Source of the DNA: Azospirillum sp. B4
GTDB lineage: Bacteria; Pseudomonadota; Alphaproteobacteria; Azospirillales; Azospirillaceae
Direction of reading: 5' to 3'
Assembly: GCF_000333275.1 (NCBI RefSeq)
Contig: NZ_BACU01000452.1
Span: forward strand, 1-64,000
Length of the DNA: 64,000 nt
A program made the translations under genes and the position numbers. Shown here in pieces: positions 45,750-54,472 of the stretch; position 1 is the stretch's first letter, and the number at the start of each line of letters is the position of its first letter. The notes beneath the pieces are model-generated. The model was not told where the DNA came from and searched no databases. It saw nothing but the letters and a program-made list of their open reading frames with translations.

Positions 45750-47243
45750 TCAGGCCATGTTCAGCATGATGGTCTTCTTGTGGGTGAAGTGCTCCAGCAT
45801 GGCCTCCAGGGTCGCCTCCTTGCCCAGGCCGGAGGACTTGACCCCGCCGTAGGACAGGTTGGGCTGCACCACCAGGTTCTGGTTCACCTGCACCAGGCCG
45901 GCCTGCAGGCGCTGGGTGGCGTCCAGCGCCGTCTTCAGGTCACGGGTCCAGATGGTGGCGGCCAGGCCGAACTCGCTGTCATTGGCCTGGGCGATCACGT
46001 CCTCATACTCCGTGAAGCGGATGACGCAGGTGACGGGGCCGAAGATCTCCTCCCGCGCCAGGCGGCTGTCGTTGGTCATGCCGGTGAAGATGACGGGGCG
46101 GACGTAGAGGCCCCGGGCCAGCGCGGCATCGGTGGGCAGGGCCGAACACTCGTGCGCGGTGGCGCCGGCCGTGCGCTTGCCCTCCGCGATATAGCCCTGC
46201 ACGCGGTCGAACTGCTGCGGTGAGACGATGGTGCCGATGTCCGTCCTCTCATCCAGCGGGTCGCCCATGACCATGGCGTCCACCTTGGCCTTCAAGGCGG
46301 AAACGAAGGCGTCGTGCAGGCTGTCGTGCACGAAGATACGGCTGGCGGCGGTGCAGCTTTGCCCCTGGCGGGTGAAACGCATGCCGCTGACCGCACCGGC
46401 CACCGCCTGGTCGAGGTCGGCGTCGCCCATCACGATCATGGGGCTCTTGCCGCCCAGTTCCAGGGTCACGGGGATCAGCTTGTCGGCCGCCGCACGGCTG
46501 ACGATGCGGCCGGTCTCCACCGAGCCGGTGAAGGTGACCTTGGCCACCTTGGGATGGGCCACCAGCGGCGCGCCGCAATCGGGGCCGAAGCCGGAGAGGA
46601 TGTTCAGCACGCCCGCCGGCAGCACCTGGGCCATGATCTGGCAGGCGCGCAGCACGGCAAAGGGCGCCTCCTCCGCCGACTTCACCACCACGGTGTTGCC
46701 CGCCACCAGCGCCGGCGCGATCTTCAGCGCCATCAGCATCATGGGCACGTTCCAGGGGATGATGGCGCCGACCACGCCCAGCGGCTCACGCACGGTCAAG
46801 GTCAGCATCTTGGGATTGAAGGGCACCGTCTCGCCCTTCAACTCACCGCCCAGGCCGCCGTAGAAGGTGAAGGCGTCGGCCAGCACCCCCGCCTCGACCC
46901 GGCTTTCGGTGCGCAGGGCCTTGCCCGTCTCCAGCGCCACCAGGCGGGCCAGTTCCTCCGTATGCGCCGCCAGCAACCGGCCGCATTCCGCGACCAAACG
47001 GCCCCGCTCCCGCGCTGGTGTGGCCTTCCATGCCACACCAGCCTGCACGGCCGCGGCCACGGCGGCATCCACGTCCGCCGCCTGGCCATAGGCGGCGCGG
47101 CCCATGACCTCGCCCTTCGCCGGATTGACGACATCGAAGGTCCGGCCCGAGGCACCGGCCACCAGTTGGCCGCCGATCAGCTGCTTGCCCGACAGCTCAG
47201 CGGCCAGGGCATGGGGGTCAAGCTGCGGGGTCAGGATGCTCAT
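45750..47243 (-). CDS. NAD(P)-dependent aldehyde dehydrogenase
   Basis: 497 residues from ATG 47243 (GGAG 8 nt upstream). ALDH-superfamily landmarks: [23 protein letters not shown] in two parts, the Glu in TLELGGKSP, the nucleophile Cys in [10 protein letters not shown], and EEIFGPV. It lacks the context seen in CoA-acylating MmsA, so it is more like a betaine/vanillin-type ALDH than methylmalonate-semialdehyde dehydrogenase. It begins the valine/isobutyrate operon. Substrate uncertain. Confidence 0.88.
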   Translation of the reverse strand: MSILTPQLDPHALAAELSGKQLIGGQLVAGASGRTFDVVNPAKGEVMGRAAYGQAADVDAAVAAAVQAGVAWKATPARERGRLVAECGRLLAAHTEELARLVALETGKALRTESRVEAGVLADAFTFYGGLGGELKGETVPFNPKMLTLTVREPLGVVGAIIPWNVPMMLMALKIAPALVAGNTVVVKSAEEAPFAVLRACQIMAQVLPAGVLNILSGFGPDCGAPLVAHPKVAKVTFTGSVETGRIVSRAAADKLIPVTLELGGKSPMIVMGDADLDQAVAGAVSGMRFTRQGQSCTAASRIFVHDSLHDAFVSALKAKVDAMVMGDPLDERTDIGTIVSPQQFDRVQGYIAEGKRTAGATAHECSALPTDAALARGLYVRPVIFTGMTNDSRLAREEIFGPVTCVIRFTEYEDVIAQANDSEFGLAATIWTRDLKTALDATQRLQAGLVQVNQNLVVQPNLSYGGVKSSGLGKEATLEAMLEHFTHKKTIMLNMA

Positions 47244-47518
47244 GGGCTTCACTCCGGTTTGTTCATGCCTCACGGGGCCACCCAGTCAGGGGCGGCATCA
47301 TACCGACACATAGGGCGGCCGGCCGCGAAGCAGGTCAGTATCCAGGGGAACACCCCGCGCGACATAGGCGCAAGTGCGCGCCATGGCTGTGCGGAAATGC
47401 CCATGCCGTGATGGCTGGGCTTACGAAAATCGGCACAAGGGAAACCGGCGATCCCAAAGGCATAGGCCCGGCCGGGTCAGGAGGGGCCGGAACGCCCCTT
47501 CATGTAACGCCATTAAAA

Positions 47519-47536
47519 TTTGTTACCGCTAACAAA
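47519..47536. promoter_or_regulatory. LacI/GntR-like operator palindrome
   Basis: TTTGTTACCGCTAACAAA: 7-bp perfect arms around CCGC. The TGTTA-N4-TAACA pattern resembles sites of LacI-family regulators such as GntR. It lies 6 bp upstream of the -35 box of the candidate RNA and about 280 bp upstream of the ALDH start on the other strand. Confidence 0.65.
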
Positions 47537-47542
47537 AGTCGC

Positions 47543-47571
47543 TTGACGACACGGCGGGATATAAATATTAC
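47543..47571 (+). promoter_or_regulatory. Sigma70-like promoter
   Basis: TTGACG (47543-47548) and TATTAC (47566-47571) with 17-bp spacing. Transcription would start near 47578 on the plus strand. Confidence 0.6.
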
Positions 47572-47577
47572 TTATCC

Positions 47578-47854
47578 CAACGCACGGCCTCAGGGCCGTT
47601 CGACAAGATGGGGAACGGAACACCCGAAGATGCGGCGCACCCCGAGGGACGCGCCCGGCACGGCTGACCGCCTGCCACCTTCTGGTTCCCCATCGCCCGA
47701 GTTTCGCCGGCCCGCCGGCAGATCGCATCTGGCAAGTCCTGCAGAGGCCCGCTCATGGTCCGGCAGGGGTTACCCGATGGCCCTGTGAGAACCCTCCCGT
47801 TCCCAGGGTCTTATCTCCCCAAGCCGGGGCGCGCGTCGCCCCGGCTTCTTTTTT
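47578..47854 (+). ncRNA. Candidate structured noncoding RNA or long leader
   Basis: From the predicted start to the terminator T-run, about 277 nt. It contains a 6-bp hairpin near its 5' end (ACGGCC 47584-47589 with GGCCGT 47594-47599), a perfect 10-bp long-range helix (GATGGGGAAC 47607-47616 with GTTCCCCATC 47685-47694), a GCCGG/CCGGC hairpin (47706-47719), AGAT/ATCT (47720-47730) and CCCTG/CAGGG (47781-47808) before the terminator. No core of tmRNA, SRP RNA, RNase P RNA or a common riboswitch is recognisable. It ends 90 bp before the hydrolase gene, so it may be a free RNA or an attenuator for that gene. Confidence 0.5.
47821..47854 (+). terminator. Strong intrinsic terminator
   Basis: AAGCCGGGGCG (47821-47831) and CGCCCCGGCTT (47837-47847) form a perfect 11-bp GC-rich stem with a 5-nt loop, followed by C and six T. 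It must end a plus-strand transcript, yet no plus-strand protein gene precedes it. Confidence 0.9.
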
Positions 47855-47944
47855 GCCCGCGTCTTGGAGCCCAAGTTCCTGATTCCCTTGCGGCATCCGA
47901 TACGCCAGGATGGCGCCGGGGAAAACATCGGGGACTGTACAACC

Positions 47945-48868
47945 ATGCGTCGGCATCTGTTCGCCACCGCCGCCCTGGCGGCGGCCCTCTGCGCCTCAAC
48001 CACCTGGGCCAAGGCGCCGGCGGGCGTCATCGACCTGGCCACCCAGACCGTCCCGGCCGCCATCGGCACCGACCCCACCCCCGATCCCCAGCACCCCGCC
48101 CGCATGGCGGTGCTGCACATCCCCACCGGCGCCCGCAGCGGCCACCCGGTGGAGATCAACGGCGTGGCCTATCTGGCGGCGGGGGCCGGCCCCCATCCCA
48201 CCCTGCTGCTGCTGCACGGCCTGCCCGGCAATGAAAAGAACCTGGACCTGGCCCAGGCGGTGCGGCGCGCCGGCTGGAACGTGGTCACCATGAACTATCG
48301 CGGATCCTGGGGCAGCCCGGGCAGCTTCCGCTTCGCCAACAATCCGGAGGACGCGGCCGCCGCCCTGGCCTATCTGCGCGATCCCGCCCATGCCCAGGAC
48401 CTGGGCATCGACACCTGGCACCTGGTCATCGCCGGGCACAGCATGGGCGCCTGGGCCGCCACCCAGGCCGCGGCCAAGGACGGCAAGCTGGCCGGCCTGA
48501 TCCTGATTTCCATGGGTGACATGGGCATCGTCGCCCACCTGCCCCATGACAAGCTGGTGGCGCTGACGGCGGACAACCGCGAGGCGCTGGACGGCGTCAC
48601 GGCGGAAAGCATGGCCAAGGACCTGGAAACCCATGCCGAGGCCTTCGCCACCGGGCCCCTGGCCCCCGCCCTGGCCGGCACGCCCCTGCTGGCCCTGACC
48701 TCGGACGACGGCCTGGCCAGCCACACCGACGCCCTGGTGGCCAGCATACGCGCCCATGGCGGCACGGGGATCACCACCGGCCACGCCGCCACCGACCACG
48801 GCTGGTCCGACCACCGCATCGCGCTGGAGGCGGCGGTGATCAACTGGCTGCGGAAGCTGGGCGGCTGA
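47945..48868 (+). CDS. Exported alpha/beta hydrolase
   Basis: 307 residues. Signal peptide 1-22 (TTWA). The alpha/beta-hydrolase landmarks are LLLLHGLPGNEKN (oxyanion loop), the nucleophile elbow GHSMGAW, TSDDGLAS with the acid candidate and DHGWSDHR with the His. It is probably an esterase or peptidase-like enzyme in the periplasm. The start is ATG 47945. It lies 90 bp after a strong terminator, so it either has its own promoter or is attenuated. Confidence 0.85.
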   Translation: MRRHLFATAALAAALCASTTWAKAPAGVIDLATQTVPAAIGTDPTPDPQHPARMAVLHIPTGARSGHPVEINGVAYLAAGAGPHPTLLLLHGLPGNEKNLDLAQAVRRAGWNVVTMNYRGSWGSPGSFRFANNPEDAAAALAYLRDPAHAQDLGIDTWHLVIAGHSMGAWAATQAAAKDGKLAGLILISMGDMGIVAHLPHDKLVALTADNREALDGVTAESMAKDLETHAEAFATGPLAPALAGTPLLALTSDDGLASHTDALVASIRAHGGTGITTGHAATDHGWSDHRIALEAAVINWLRKLGG

Positions 48869-48937
48869 GGGCGCGGGCGGTCGTGGGTCTCCACGGCACA
48901 GGGCGAAATCCCGCGCCGCCAATAACACGCACCACCA

Positions 48938-49924
48938 TCACACATACGGATCCGGCGTCCCCATGTGGTCCTGGACGTAGCGGCGGATCCCTTCCTCCAG
49001 CTCGGTGAAGGGGCGGTCGTAGCCGGCGGCGCGCAGGCGGCCCATCTCCGCCTGGGTGTAGTACTGGTACTTGCCCTTCAGATGGTCCGGCATGGGTATA
49101 TAGTCGATGCGCGGCGCCCGCCCGATGGCGGCGAACAGGGCGTGGGCCAGGTCGTTCCAGCTGCGCGCCTTGCCGGTACCCAGGTTGAACAGGCCGTTGA
49201 CGCCGGGGTTGTCATACAGCCACAGCATGACGTCGACGGCATCCCCCACCCAGATGAAGTCGCGCATCTGGCCGCCGTTGGGGTAATCCGGCCGGTCGGA
49301 GGCGAACAGGCGCGCCGGCTCCCCCGCCACGATCTGGGGATGGAGCTTGGCCGCGAGGGAGCGCATGCCGCCCTTGTGGTACTCGTTGGGGCCGTAGACG
49401 TTGAAGAACTTCAGGCCCACCTGCTGGGGCGGCCGCGGCACCGCCTGGTCCAGCGCCGCCCGCACCCGCCGGTCCAGCAGGTGCTTGGACCAACCATAGG
49501 GGTTCAGCGGCCGCAGGGCGGCCAGCGCCTGGGCGGAAGAGTCGTCGTCGAAACCCTGGGCGCCATCGCCATAGGTGGCGGCGGAGGAGGCGTAGACCAG
49601 GCGCACGCCCTGGGCGGCGCACCACGACCACAGGTCCAGCGTCAGGCGGAAATTGTTCTCCACCACCCGGTCGGCGTCCGTCTCCGTGGTCGCCGAAATG
49701 GCGCCCATGTGGAAGATGATCTCCACCGCGTCGCCGTTGCGGTCCAGGAATTCCGGCAACTGTTCCGGCGTCACCAGGTCATGCAGGTTGCGCTTGGCGA
49801 TATTGCGCCATTTGTCGCCCTGGCGCAGGCGGTCGACCACGACGATCGGGCCCAGGCCCCGCCGCTCCAGGCCGGCGACAAGATTGGAGCCGATGAAGCC
49901 GGCACCGCCGGTCACGATGATCAT
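48938..49924 (-). CDS. hldD: ADP-L-glycero-D-manno-heptose 6-epimerase
   Basis: 328 residues of an extended SDR: IIVTGGAGFIGSNLV at 2-16, DKWRNIAKRNLHD, YASSAATYGDG, the catalytic Y-G-W-S-K, and FFNVYGPNEYHKGGM, all typical of HldD (RfaD). It converts ADP-D,D- to ADP-L,D-heptose for the LPS inner core. It follows hldE on the same strand with 120 bp between. Confidence 0.95.
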   Translation of the reverse strand: MIIVTGGAGFIGSNLVAGLERRGLGPIVVVDRLRQGDKWRNIAKRNLHDLVTPEQLPEFLDRNGDAVEIIFHMGAISATTETDADRVVENNFRLTLDLWSWCAAQGVRLVYASSAATYGDGAQGFDDDSSAQALAALRPLNPYGWSKHLLDRRVRAALDQAVPRPPQQVGLKFFNVYGPNEYHKGGMRSLAAKLHPQIVAGEPARLFASDRPDYPNGGQMRDFIWVGDAVDVMLWLYDNPGVNGLFNLGTGKARSWNDLAHALFAAIGRAPRIDYIPMPDHLKGKYQYYTQAEMGRLRAAGYDRPFTELEEGIRRYVQDHMGTPDPYV

Positions 49925-50044
49925 GCGCTGTTTCCCACACGAAAAATCCGCGCCCGCCCCGTTGCCAGGGGATGGACAGGAGCTTGATAGGGGACCCCGT
50001 CCCCAAGGACAAGCCGTCCCGAACGCGGGTCAGGGAGGGATGGA

Positions 50045-51505
50045 TCAGCCCGGCACCCGTATGCGCCTGGCGATGCCGGTGGTGCTCTGGTTGGGCACCA
50101 GGTCCACCAGGGCCACGCGGCCGCCATTGGCCTGCACCACGTCGGCGCCCACCACCTGGTCGATGGTGTAGTCCGCCCCCTTGATCAGCACGTCGGGCAT
50201 CACCTCGGTAATCAAGGCCAGGGGCGTATCATCCTCGAACAGGGCCACGGCATCGACCGAGCCGAAGGCCGCCAGCACGATGGCCCGCGAGCGTTCGTCC
50301 TGGATGGGCCGCTCCGGACCCTTCAGGCGGCGCACCGAAGCGTCGGAGTTGAGGCCGACGATCAGACGGTCGCAGGTGGCCCGGGCGGCCGCCAGCAGCT
50401 GCACATGGCCGGGGTGGATCAGGTCGAAACAGCCGTTGGTGAAGCCGACCTTCAGCCCCAGGCGGCGCCACCGCGCGATCTGCTCCCGCAGCTCCGCGCC
50501 GCCCAGCAGCTTGGACAGGCTCTGGCGGTCATCCTGCTCCGCCAGCGCGTGCAGCAGTTCGGCCGGGCTGACCACGGCCGTGCCCACCTTGGCCACCACC
50601 AGGCCGGCGGCGACGTTGGCCAGCTGCACCGCGTCACCGATGTCCGCGCCGGTGGCCAAAGCGGACGCGATGACCGACACCACCGTGTCGCCCGCGCCGG
50701 AGACGTCGAAGACCTCCTTGGCCTCCGCCTGGACGTTCAGGGACGTGCCGTCGCCCCGCACCAGGGTCATGCCCTCCTCGCTGCGGGTGATCAGCATGCC
50801 CTCGATGCCATGGTCCCGCATCAGGGTGCCGGCGGCGGCCACGATCTCCTCCGTCGTGCGCGGGCTGTGGCCCACGGCCAGCGCCAGCTCCGCCCGGTTG
50901 GGCGTGACCAGGGTGGCGCCGCGGTAGATGGAATAGTCAGCACTCTTGGGATCGACGATCACCGGCTTGCCCGCCTCACGCGCCAGGCCGATCAGTTCCT
51001 TCAGCACGGACGGGGTGAAGACGCCCTTGCCATAGTCGGACAGGATGACGACGTCGACGCTGTCCAGATGGGCGGCCGTGGCCGTCACCAGGCCGCGATG
51101 GGTGTCCGCCGCCACCGCCTCCTCGCTATCCCAGTCGGAGCGCAGCAGGTGATGGCCATCGGCCACGAAGCGCGTCTTTTCCGAAGTGCGGCGCCGGACG
51201 TCCACCTGAAGGATGGAGGTGACCTGGGCGTCGGCCGCCACCAGCTGGCTGACGCGCACGCCGGTGGCATCGCCGCCGATGACTCCGCCGAACACCACGT
51301 GGCCGCCCAGGGCGGTGATGTTGCGCACCACGTTGCCGGCGCCACCCAGCATCACGTCCTCCTGCGCGTTGCGCAGCACGGGCACCGGCGCCTCGGGCGA
51401 GATGCGCCCGAACTTGCCGCGCACGAAGCGATCCAGCATGACATCGCCGATGACCATGACACGGCCCCCCGTGAGGGTTTCCACCGGGGAAATCCAAACC
51501 GGCAA
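50045..51505 (-). CDS. hldE: Bifunctional heptose 7-phosphate kinase / heptose 1-phosphate adenylyltransferase
   Basis: 486 residues, the full two-domain enzyme. A ribokinase-like domain (1-330; VMVIGDVMLDRFVRGKFGRISPEAPVP in two parts, and DVSGAGDTVVSV) and a nucleotidyltransferase domain (from about 345; FTNGCFDLIHPGHVQLL with the HxGH site). It makes the beta-1-phosphate and then ADP-D,D-heptose. The frame begins at a TTG (51505) just after an in-frame TGA; ATG 51457 is an alternative that would truncate the N-terminus by 16 residues. The TTG start matches the usual N-terminal length. Confidence 0.93.
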   Translation of the reverse strand: MPVWISPVETLTGGRVMVIGDVMLDRFVRGKFGRISPEAPVPVLRNAQEDVMLGGAGNVVRNITALGGHVVFGGVIGGDATGVRVSQLVAADAQVTSILQVDVRRRTSEKTRFVADGHHLLRSDWDSEEAVAADTHRGLVTATAAHLDSVDVVILSDYGKGVFTPSVLKELIGLAREAGKPVIVDPKSADYSIYRGATLVTPNRAELALAVGHSPRTTEEIVAAAGTLMRDHGIEGMLITRSEEGMTLVRGDGTSLNVQAEAKEVFDVSGAGDTVVSVIASALATGADIGDAVQLANVAAGLVVAKVGTAVVSPAELLHALAEQDDRQSLSKLLGGAELREQIARWRRLGLKVGFTNGCFDLIHPGHVQLLAAARATCDRLIVGLNSDASVRRLKGPERPIQDERSRAIVLAAFGSVDAVALFEDDTPLALITEVMPDVLIKGADYTIDQVVGADVVQANGGRVALVDLVPNQSTTGIARRIRVPG

Positions 51506-51611
51506 AGCGGTTCATGGCATTTTCCATCCCTAGCTCAGAACAACGCCACATATGCATCCCACCCTAGCACACCGCCCACGGCGGGTGCCAACCGGGCGGG
51601 CGCCCCTTCCC

Positions 51612-52523
51612 TCACCCCCGCCGCGTCAGGCCGACGCCCCCCAGGGCCAAAGCGAAGCCCGTCAGCTGCACGGGCGTCAGCGTCTCATGGAACAGGAGGA
51701 AGGCCTCCACCGCCGCCAGCGGCGGGACCAGCAGCAGCAAGGCCGTGGCACGCGTGGCCTCGCCATGGCGGACCATCCAGACCAGCAGGGAGACGCCGAT
51801 GACGGAGGGGCCCAGGACGGCCCAGCCCAGCGCCGTCCACAGCACCGGGTGCGGATCCCAATGCGGCGTGCCGACGGTCAGGAACAGCAGGCCGACCACG
51901 CACAGGGCGCCCAGGTTCTGCAGCGCGCCGGCCGGGCGCAGGTCGTCCCCGGCCACGGAGGATTTCTGCAGCAGGGTGCCGACGGTGATGGACAGGACGC
52001 TGAGCAGGGCCAGGACCGCGCCCAGCGGCGGCAAGCCGCCCGACCCAGGCACCGCCGCGGCGTGCAGGGCCAGCTTGGGCACCAGCACACAGCCGACGCC
52101 GGCGAAGCCGATGCCCAGGCCCGCCCAGGCGCGCGGGCTGAGCCGCTGGCGAAACACCAGCGTGGTGATGAGGGCGGTGAACAGGGGTTGCAAGGCGCCC
52201 ATCAGGGCCATGATACCGGCGGCCAGCCCCTGGGCGATGGCCCAGTAGGAAAAGCCGATGTAGACGCCCTGCATCAGGGCGCCCGCCAGAAGATGCATGC
52301 CCGCGCCACGGCCCCGGGGCCAGGAGACACCGGCCGCCAGCGTGGCGCCGGTGAAGAGGAGGGCGGTCAGGCCGAAGCGCGCCACCAGGAACAGCTGCAC
52401 GTCGGCATAGGGCAGCACCGCCCGCCCCACCAGGAAGCCGGTGGACCAGATGACGATGAACAGCCAGGGGGCGGCCCATCCCAGCAGGCGAGCCCGGAGG
52501 ACAATGGACGCGGCACCCCTCAC
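51612..52523 (-). CDS. EamA/DMT-family permease
   Basis: 303 residues with ten predicted helices in two EamA halves (SYWAIAQGLAAGIMALMGALQPLFTAL in parts ends the first half). These are drug/metabolite or amino-acid exporters. The start is GTG at 52523, overlapping the stop of the upstream homocysteine-methyltransferase-like gene (GTGA). The coupling suggests it moves a product of that gene's pathway, perhaps a methionine-like amino acid (inference). Confidence 0.85.
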   Translation of the reverse strand: MRGAASIVLRARLLGWAAPWLFIVIWSTGFLVGRAVLPYADVQLFLVARFGLTALLFTGATLAAGVSWPRGRGAGMHLLAGALMQGVYIGFSYWAIAQGLAAGIMALMGALQPLFTALITTLVFRQRLSPRAWAGLGIGFAGVGCVLVPKLALHAAAVPGSGGLPPLGAVLALLSVLSITVGTLLQKSSVAGDDLRPAGALQNLGALCVVGLLFLTVGTPHWDPHPVLWTALGWAVLGPSVIGVSLLVWMVRHGEATRATALLLLVPPLAAVEAFLLFHETLTPVQLTGFALALGGVGLTRRG

Positions 52524-53413
52524 GGCAGGGCGGCCGCCAGGGCCCGGATATGGTCGGGTCCGATGCCGCAGCAGCCGCCGACGATGGCGGCGCCGGCGTC
52601 CACCCAGCGTCGTGCCCAATCCAGATAGCTGGCCGGCGTCAGATCGGCCCGAAGCTCGTCCAGGCCATCGTTGGCCGCCGCGTCCTTGGGCTGCGGCGGG
52701 AAGGCGTTGGCGTATACGCCCAAAGGCAGCGGCGCGCCGGCGGCCGCCCCCTGGGCCGCGGCCAGGGCCGGCCCCATGACCTCGGGCTGGCTGCAGTTGA
52801 ACAGCAGGGCGTCGGCCCCCAGGGCCAGCGCCGCCTCGGCGGCCTGGGCCACCGCCTCGCCCCCGCGTAGGCGGGGATGGACGGCGGCGTCGGCCGCCTC
52901 ATCCTCCAGCGTGAAGGACAGCCACAGCGGCCGGGCGTCAGCGCCCAGGGCCGCGCGCACGGCCCTCACCTCCGCCACCGCGCTTTGGGTTTCCGCCAGC
53001 CACAGGTCGACATGGGGCGCCAGTCCCCGCACCAGGGGGGCCAGCAGATCCGCCGCGCGGGCGGCATCGAACAGGTCGGCGCGGTAGGAGCCGAACAGGG
53101 GCGGCAGGGACCCCGCGACGCGGGCGCCGGCCTTGGCGTCCGCCGCCTGCCGGGCCAGCCGCCCGGCAAGGGAGGCCAGGGCCCCGCCCTGCGCGGCGAA
53201 CCTTTCCTCCCCGATATGGAAGGGCACCAGGGCGTAGCTGTTGCTGGTGATGATGTCGGCGCCCGCATCCAGGAAGGCGTCGTGCGCGCGGCGCACGTAG
53301 TCGGGCGCCTCGATCAGCGCCAGGGCCGACCATTCCGGCTGGCGGAAGGGCGCGCCCATGCGCTGCAATTCCCGGCCCATGCCACCGTCCAGCAGGATCG
53401 TGCGTCGTCCCAT
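52520..53413 (-). CDS. Homocysteine S-methyltransferase-family protein (MmuM-like)
   Basis: 297 residues of a Zn-dependent methyltransferase barrel. LLDGGMGRELQRMG near the N-terminus, the first Zn Cys in LFNCSQPE, and the final pair in IVGGCCGIGPDHI. Family members move a methyl from S-methylmethionine or SAM to homocysteine; a few act on other thiols. It sits in the 5-oxoprolinase operon region, 30 bp after the DUF2891 gene. Confidence 0.9.
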   Translation of the reverse strand: MGRRTILLDGGMGRELQRMGAPFRQPEWSALALIEAPDYVRRAHDAFLDAGADIITSNSYALVPFHIGEERFAAQGGALASLAGRLARQAADAKAGARVAGSLPPLFGSYRADLFDAARAADLLAPLVRGLAPHVDLWLAETQSAVAEVRAVRAALGADARPLWLSFTLEDEAADAAVHPRLRGGEAVAQAAEAALALGADALLFNCSQPEVMGPALAAAQGAAAGAPLPLGVYANAFPPQPKDAAANDGLDELRADLTPASYLDWARRWVDAGAAIVGGCCGIGPDHIRALAAALP

Positions 53414-53443
53414 CCAACCCCTCCCTCGTTCAAGCTGTCGTCC

Positions 53444-54472
53444 TCACACCCCATCCAGCGCCAGCACGGCGAAGCTGGCCAGCCAATGCTCCCCCATATA
53501 GTCGCTTTCCAGATGCGGCAGGGCGTCGGCCAGGTGCGCGTCGGCCGCCGCCAGGGCCTGCGCGGCCGCAGGCTCGGCGGGGTCCAGCTGGGCGGCGATG
53601 GCGCGCCAGCACCAGGCGCGGCTGAGGTTCAGACCATCCAGGTGGGCGATGGTGCCATCGCTGCGGTCGCTGACGGTGGCGGGGGTGAACAGGGTTTCCG
53701 GCAAGCCCGACGCCACGCCCGGCAGCAGACGGGCGAACCAGGCGCGGAACTCCTCACGCGGCAGGACGGCGGCCATGCAGGCGGCGGAGGTCAGCACCGG
53801 CGACAGGAAGTCGGTGCCCGACGGCTCCCACACCTGGGCGTTGACATCGTCGCCATACCAGGCGCGGGCGGTGTGGGTGATCAGGCCGGCCAGGCCGTCG
53901 TCGCCCCGCCGGCGGGCATAGGCCATGGCCAAGGTCAGGGCGAAGGCCGTGTTGATGTGCAGGCCGGTGCGCACCGGGTATGTGGCCTTGGGCAGGTAGG
54001 CCTTGAGCCTGGCCACGATCTCCGCCGTCAGGGGCGCCAGCGCCGTGGCCCAGGCGGTGCCCACCGCCCCCATGCCGGTGCGGCGCAGCTCCGCCACCAG
54101 CAACAGGTACCAGGCCCAGCCGTAGGGCCGTTCAAAGGTTTCGGTGTTGGGCCGCTGGAAATAGGCCAGCTCCCCGGCGACCTTGTCGGCCGTGTAGCTG
54201 TCGGCGAACAACGCCCGGATGCGGTCGGCCACCGGGCTGTCAGGATAAAGCCGCAGGATGCGGGCCAGCAGCCAGTGGCCGTGGACGCAGGAGTGCCAGT
54301 CCAGGCTGCCGAAGAAGATGGGATGCATGGCGCGCGGGGTGCGCGCATCCTCCGGCCCATTCAGGAAATGGGTGATGACGTTGGGGTATTCGCGGGTGAC
54401 GTGGCCCAGCGCGATCTCGGCGAACTGGACGGCGTGGGCCTCGCCAAGGCCCGGGAAAGCGCTTTCGGTCAT
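53444..54472 (-). CDS. DUF2891-family protein
   Basis: 342 residues from ATG 54472, overlapping the DUF979 stop by 4 bp. The helical pattern with conserved HPIFFGSLDWHSCVHGHW, FERPYGWAWYL and GTDFLSPVL is typical of DUF2891, which looks like an (alpha/alpha) toroid enzyme of unknown reaction. No signal peptide, so cytoplasmic. It is part of a coupled group with DUF979, DUF969 and 5-oxoprolinase. Confidence 0.85.
   Translation of the reverse strand: MTESAFPGLGEAHAVQFAEIALGHVTREYPNVITHFLNGPEDARTPRAMHPIFFGSLDWHSCVHGHWLLARILRLYPDSPVADRIRALFADSYTADKVAGELAYFQRPNTETFERPYGWAWYLLLVAELRRTGMGAVGTAWATALAPLTAEIVARLKAYLPKATYPVRTGLHINTAFALTLAMAYARRRGDDGLAGLITHTARAWYGDDVNAQVWEPSGTDFLSPVLTSAACMAAVLPREEFRAWFARLLPGVASGLPETLFTPATVSDRSDGTIAHLDGLNLSRAWCWRAIAAQLDPAEPAAAQALAAADAHLADALPHLESDYMGEHWLASFAVLALDGV

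Larger units (their letters stand above)
47244..47944. other. 701-bp intergenic region with operator, promoter and structured-RNA signals
   Basis: From the ALDH start to about 47510 I see only a small AGGGGC/GCCCCT hairpin (47482-47499). From 47519 on there is an operator, a promoter, a set of paired helices and a terminator, listed separately. An open frame at 47408-47788 does not look like a protein and has no ribosome-binding site. Confidence 0.55.

Noticed and set aside
47408-47788. A 126-codon open frame before the hydrolase
   Set aside because: No ribosome-binding site, Arg/Pro/Gly-rich, crosses operator and promoter signals, and ends before the terminator without family similarity. 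RNA features explain the region better.
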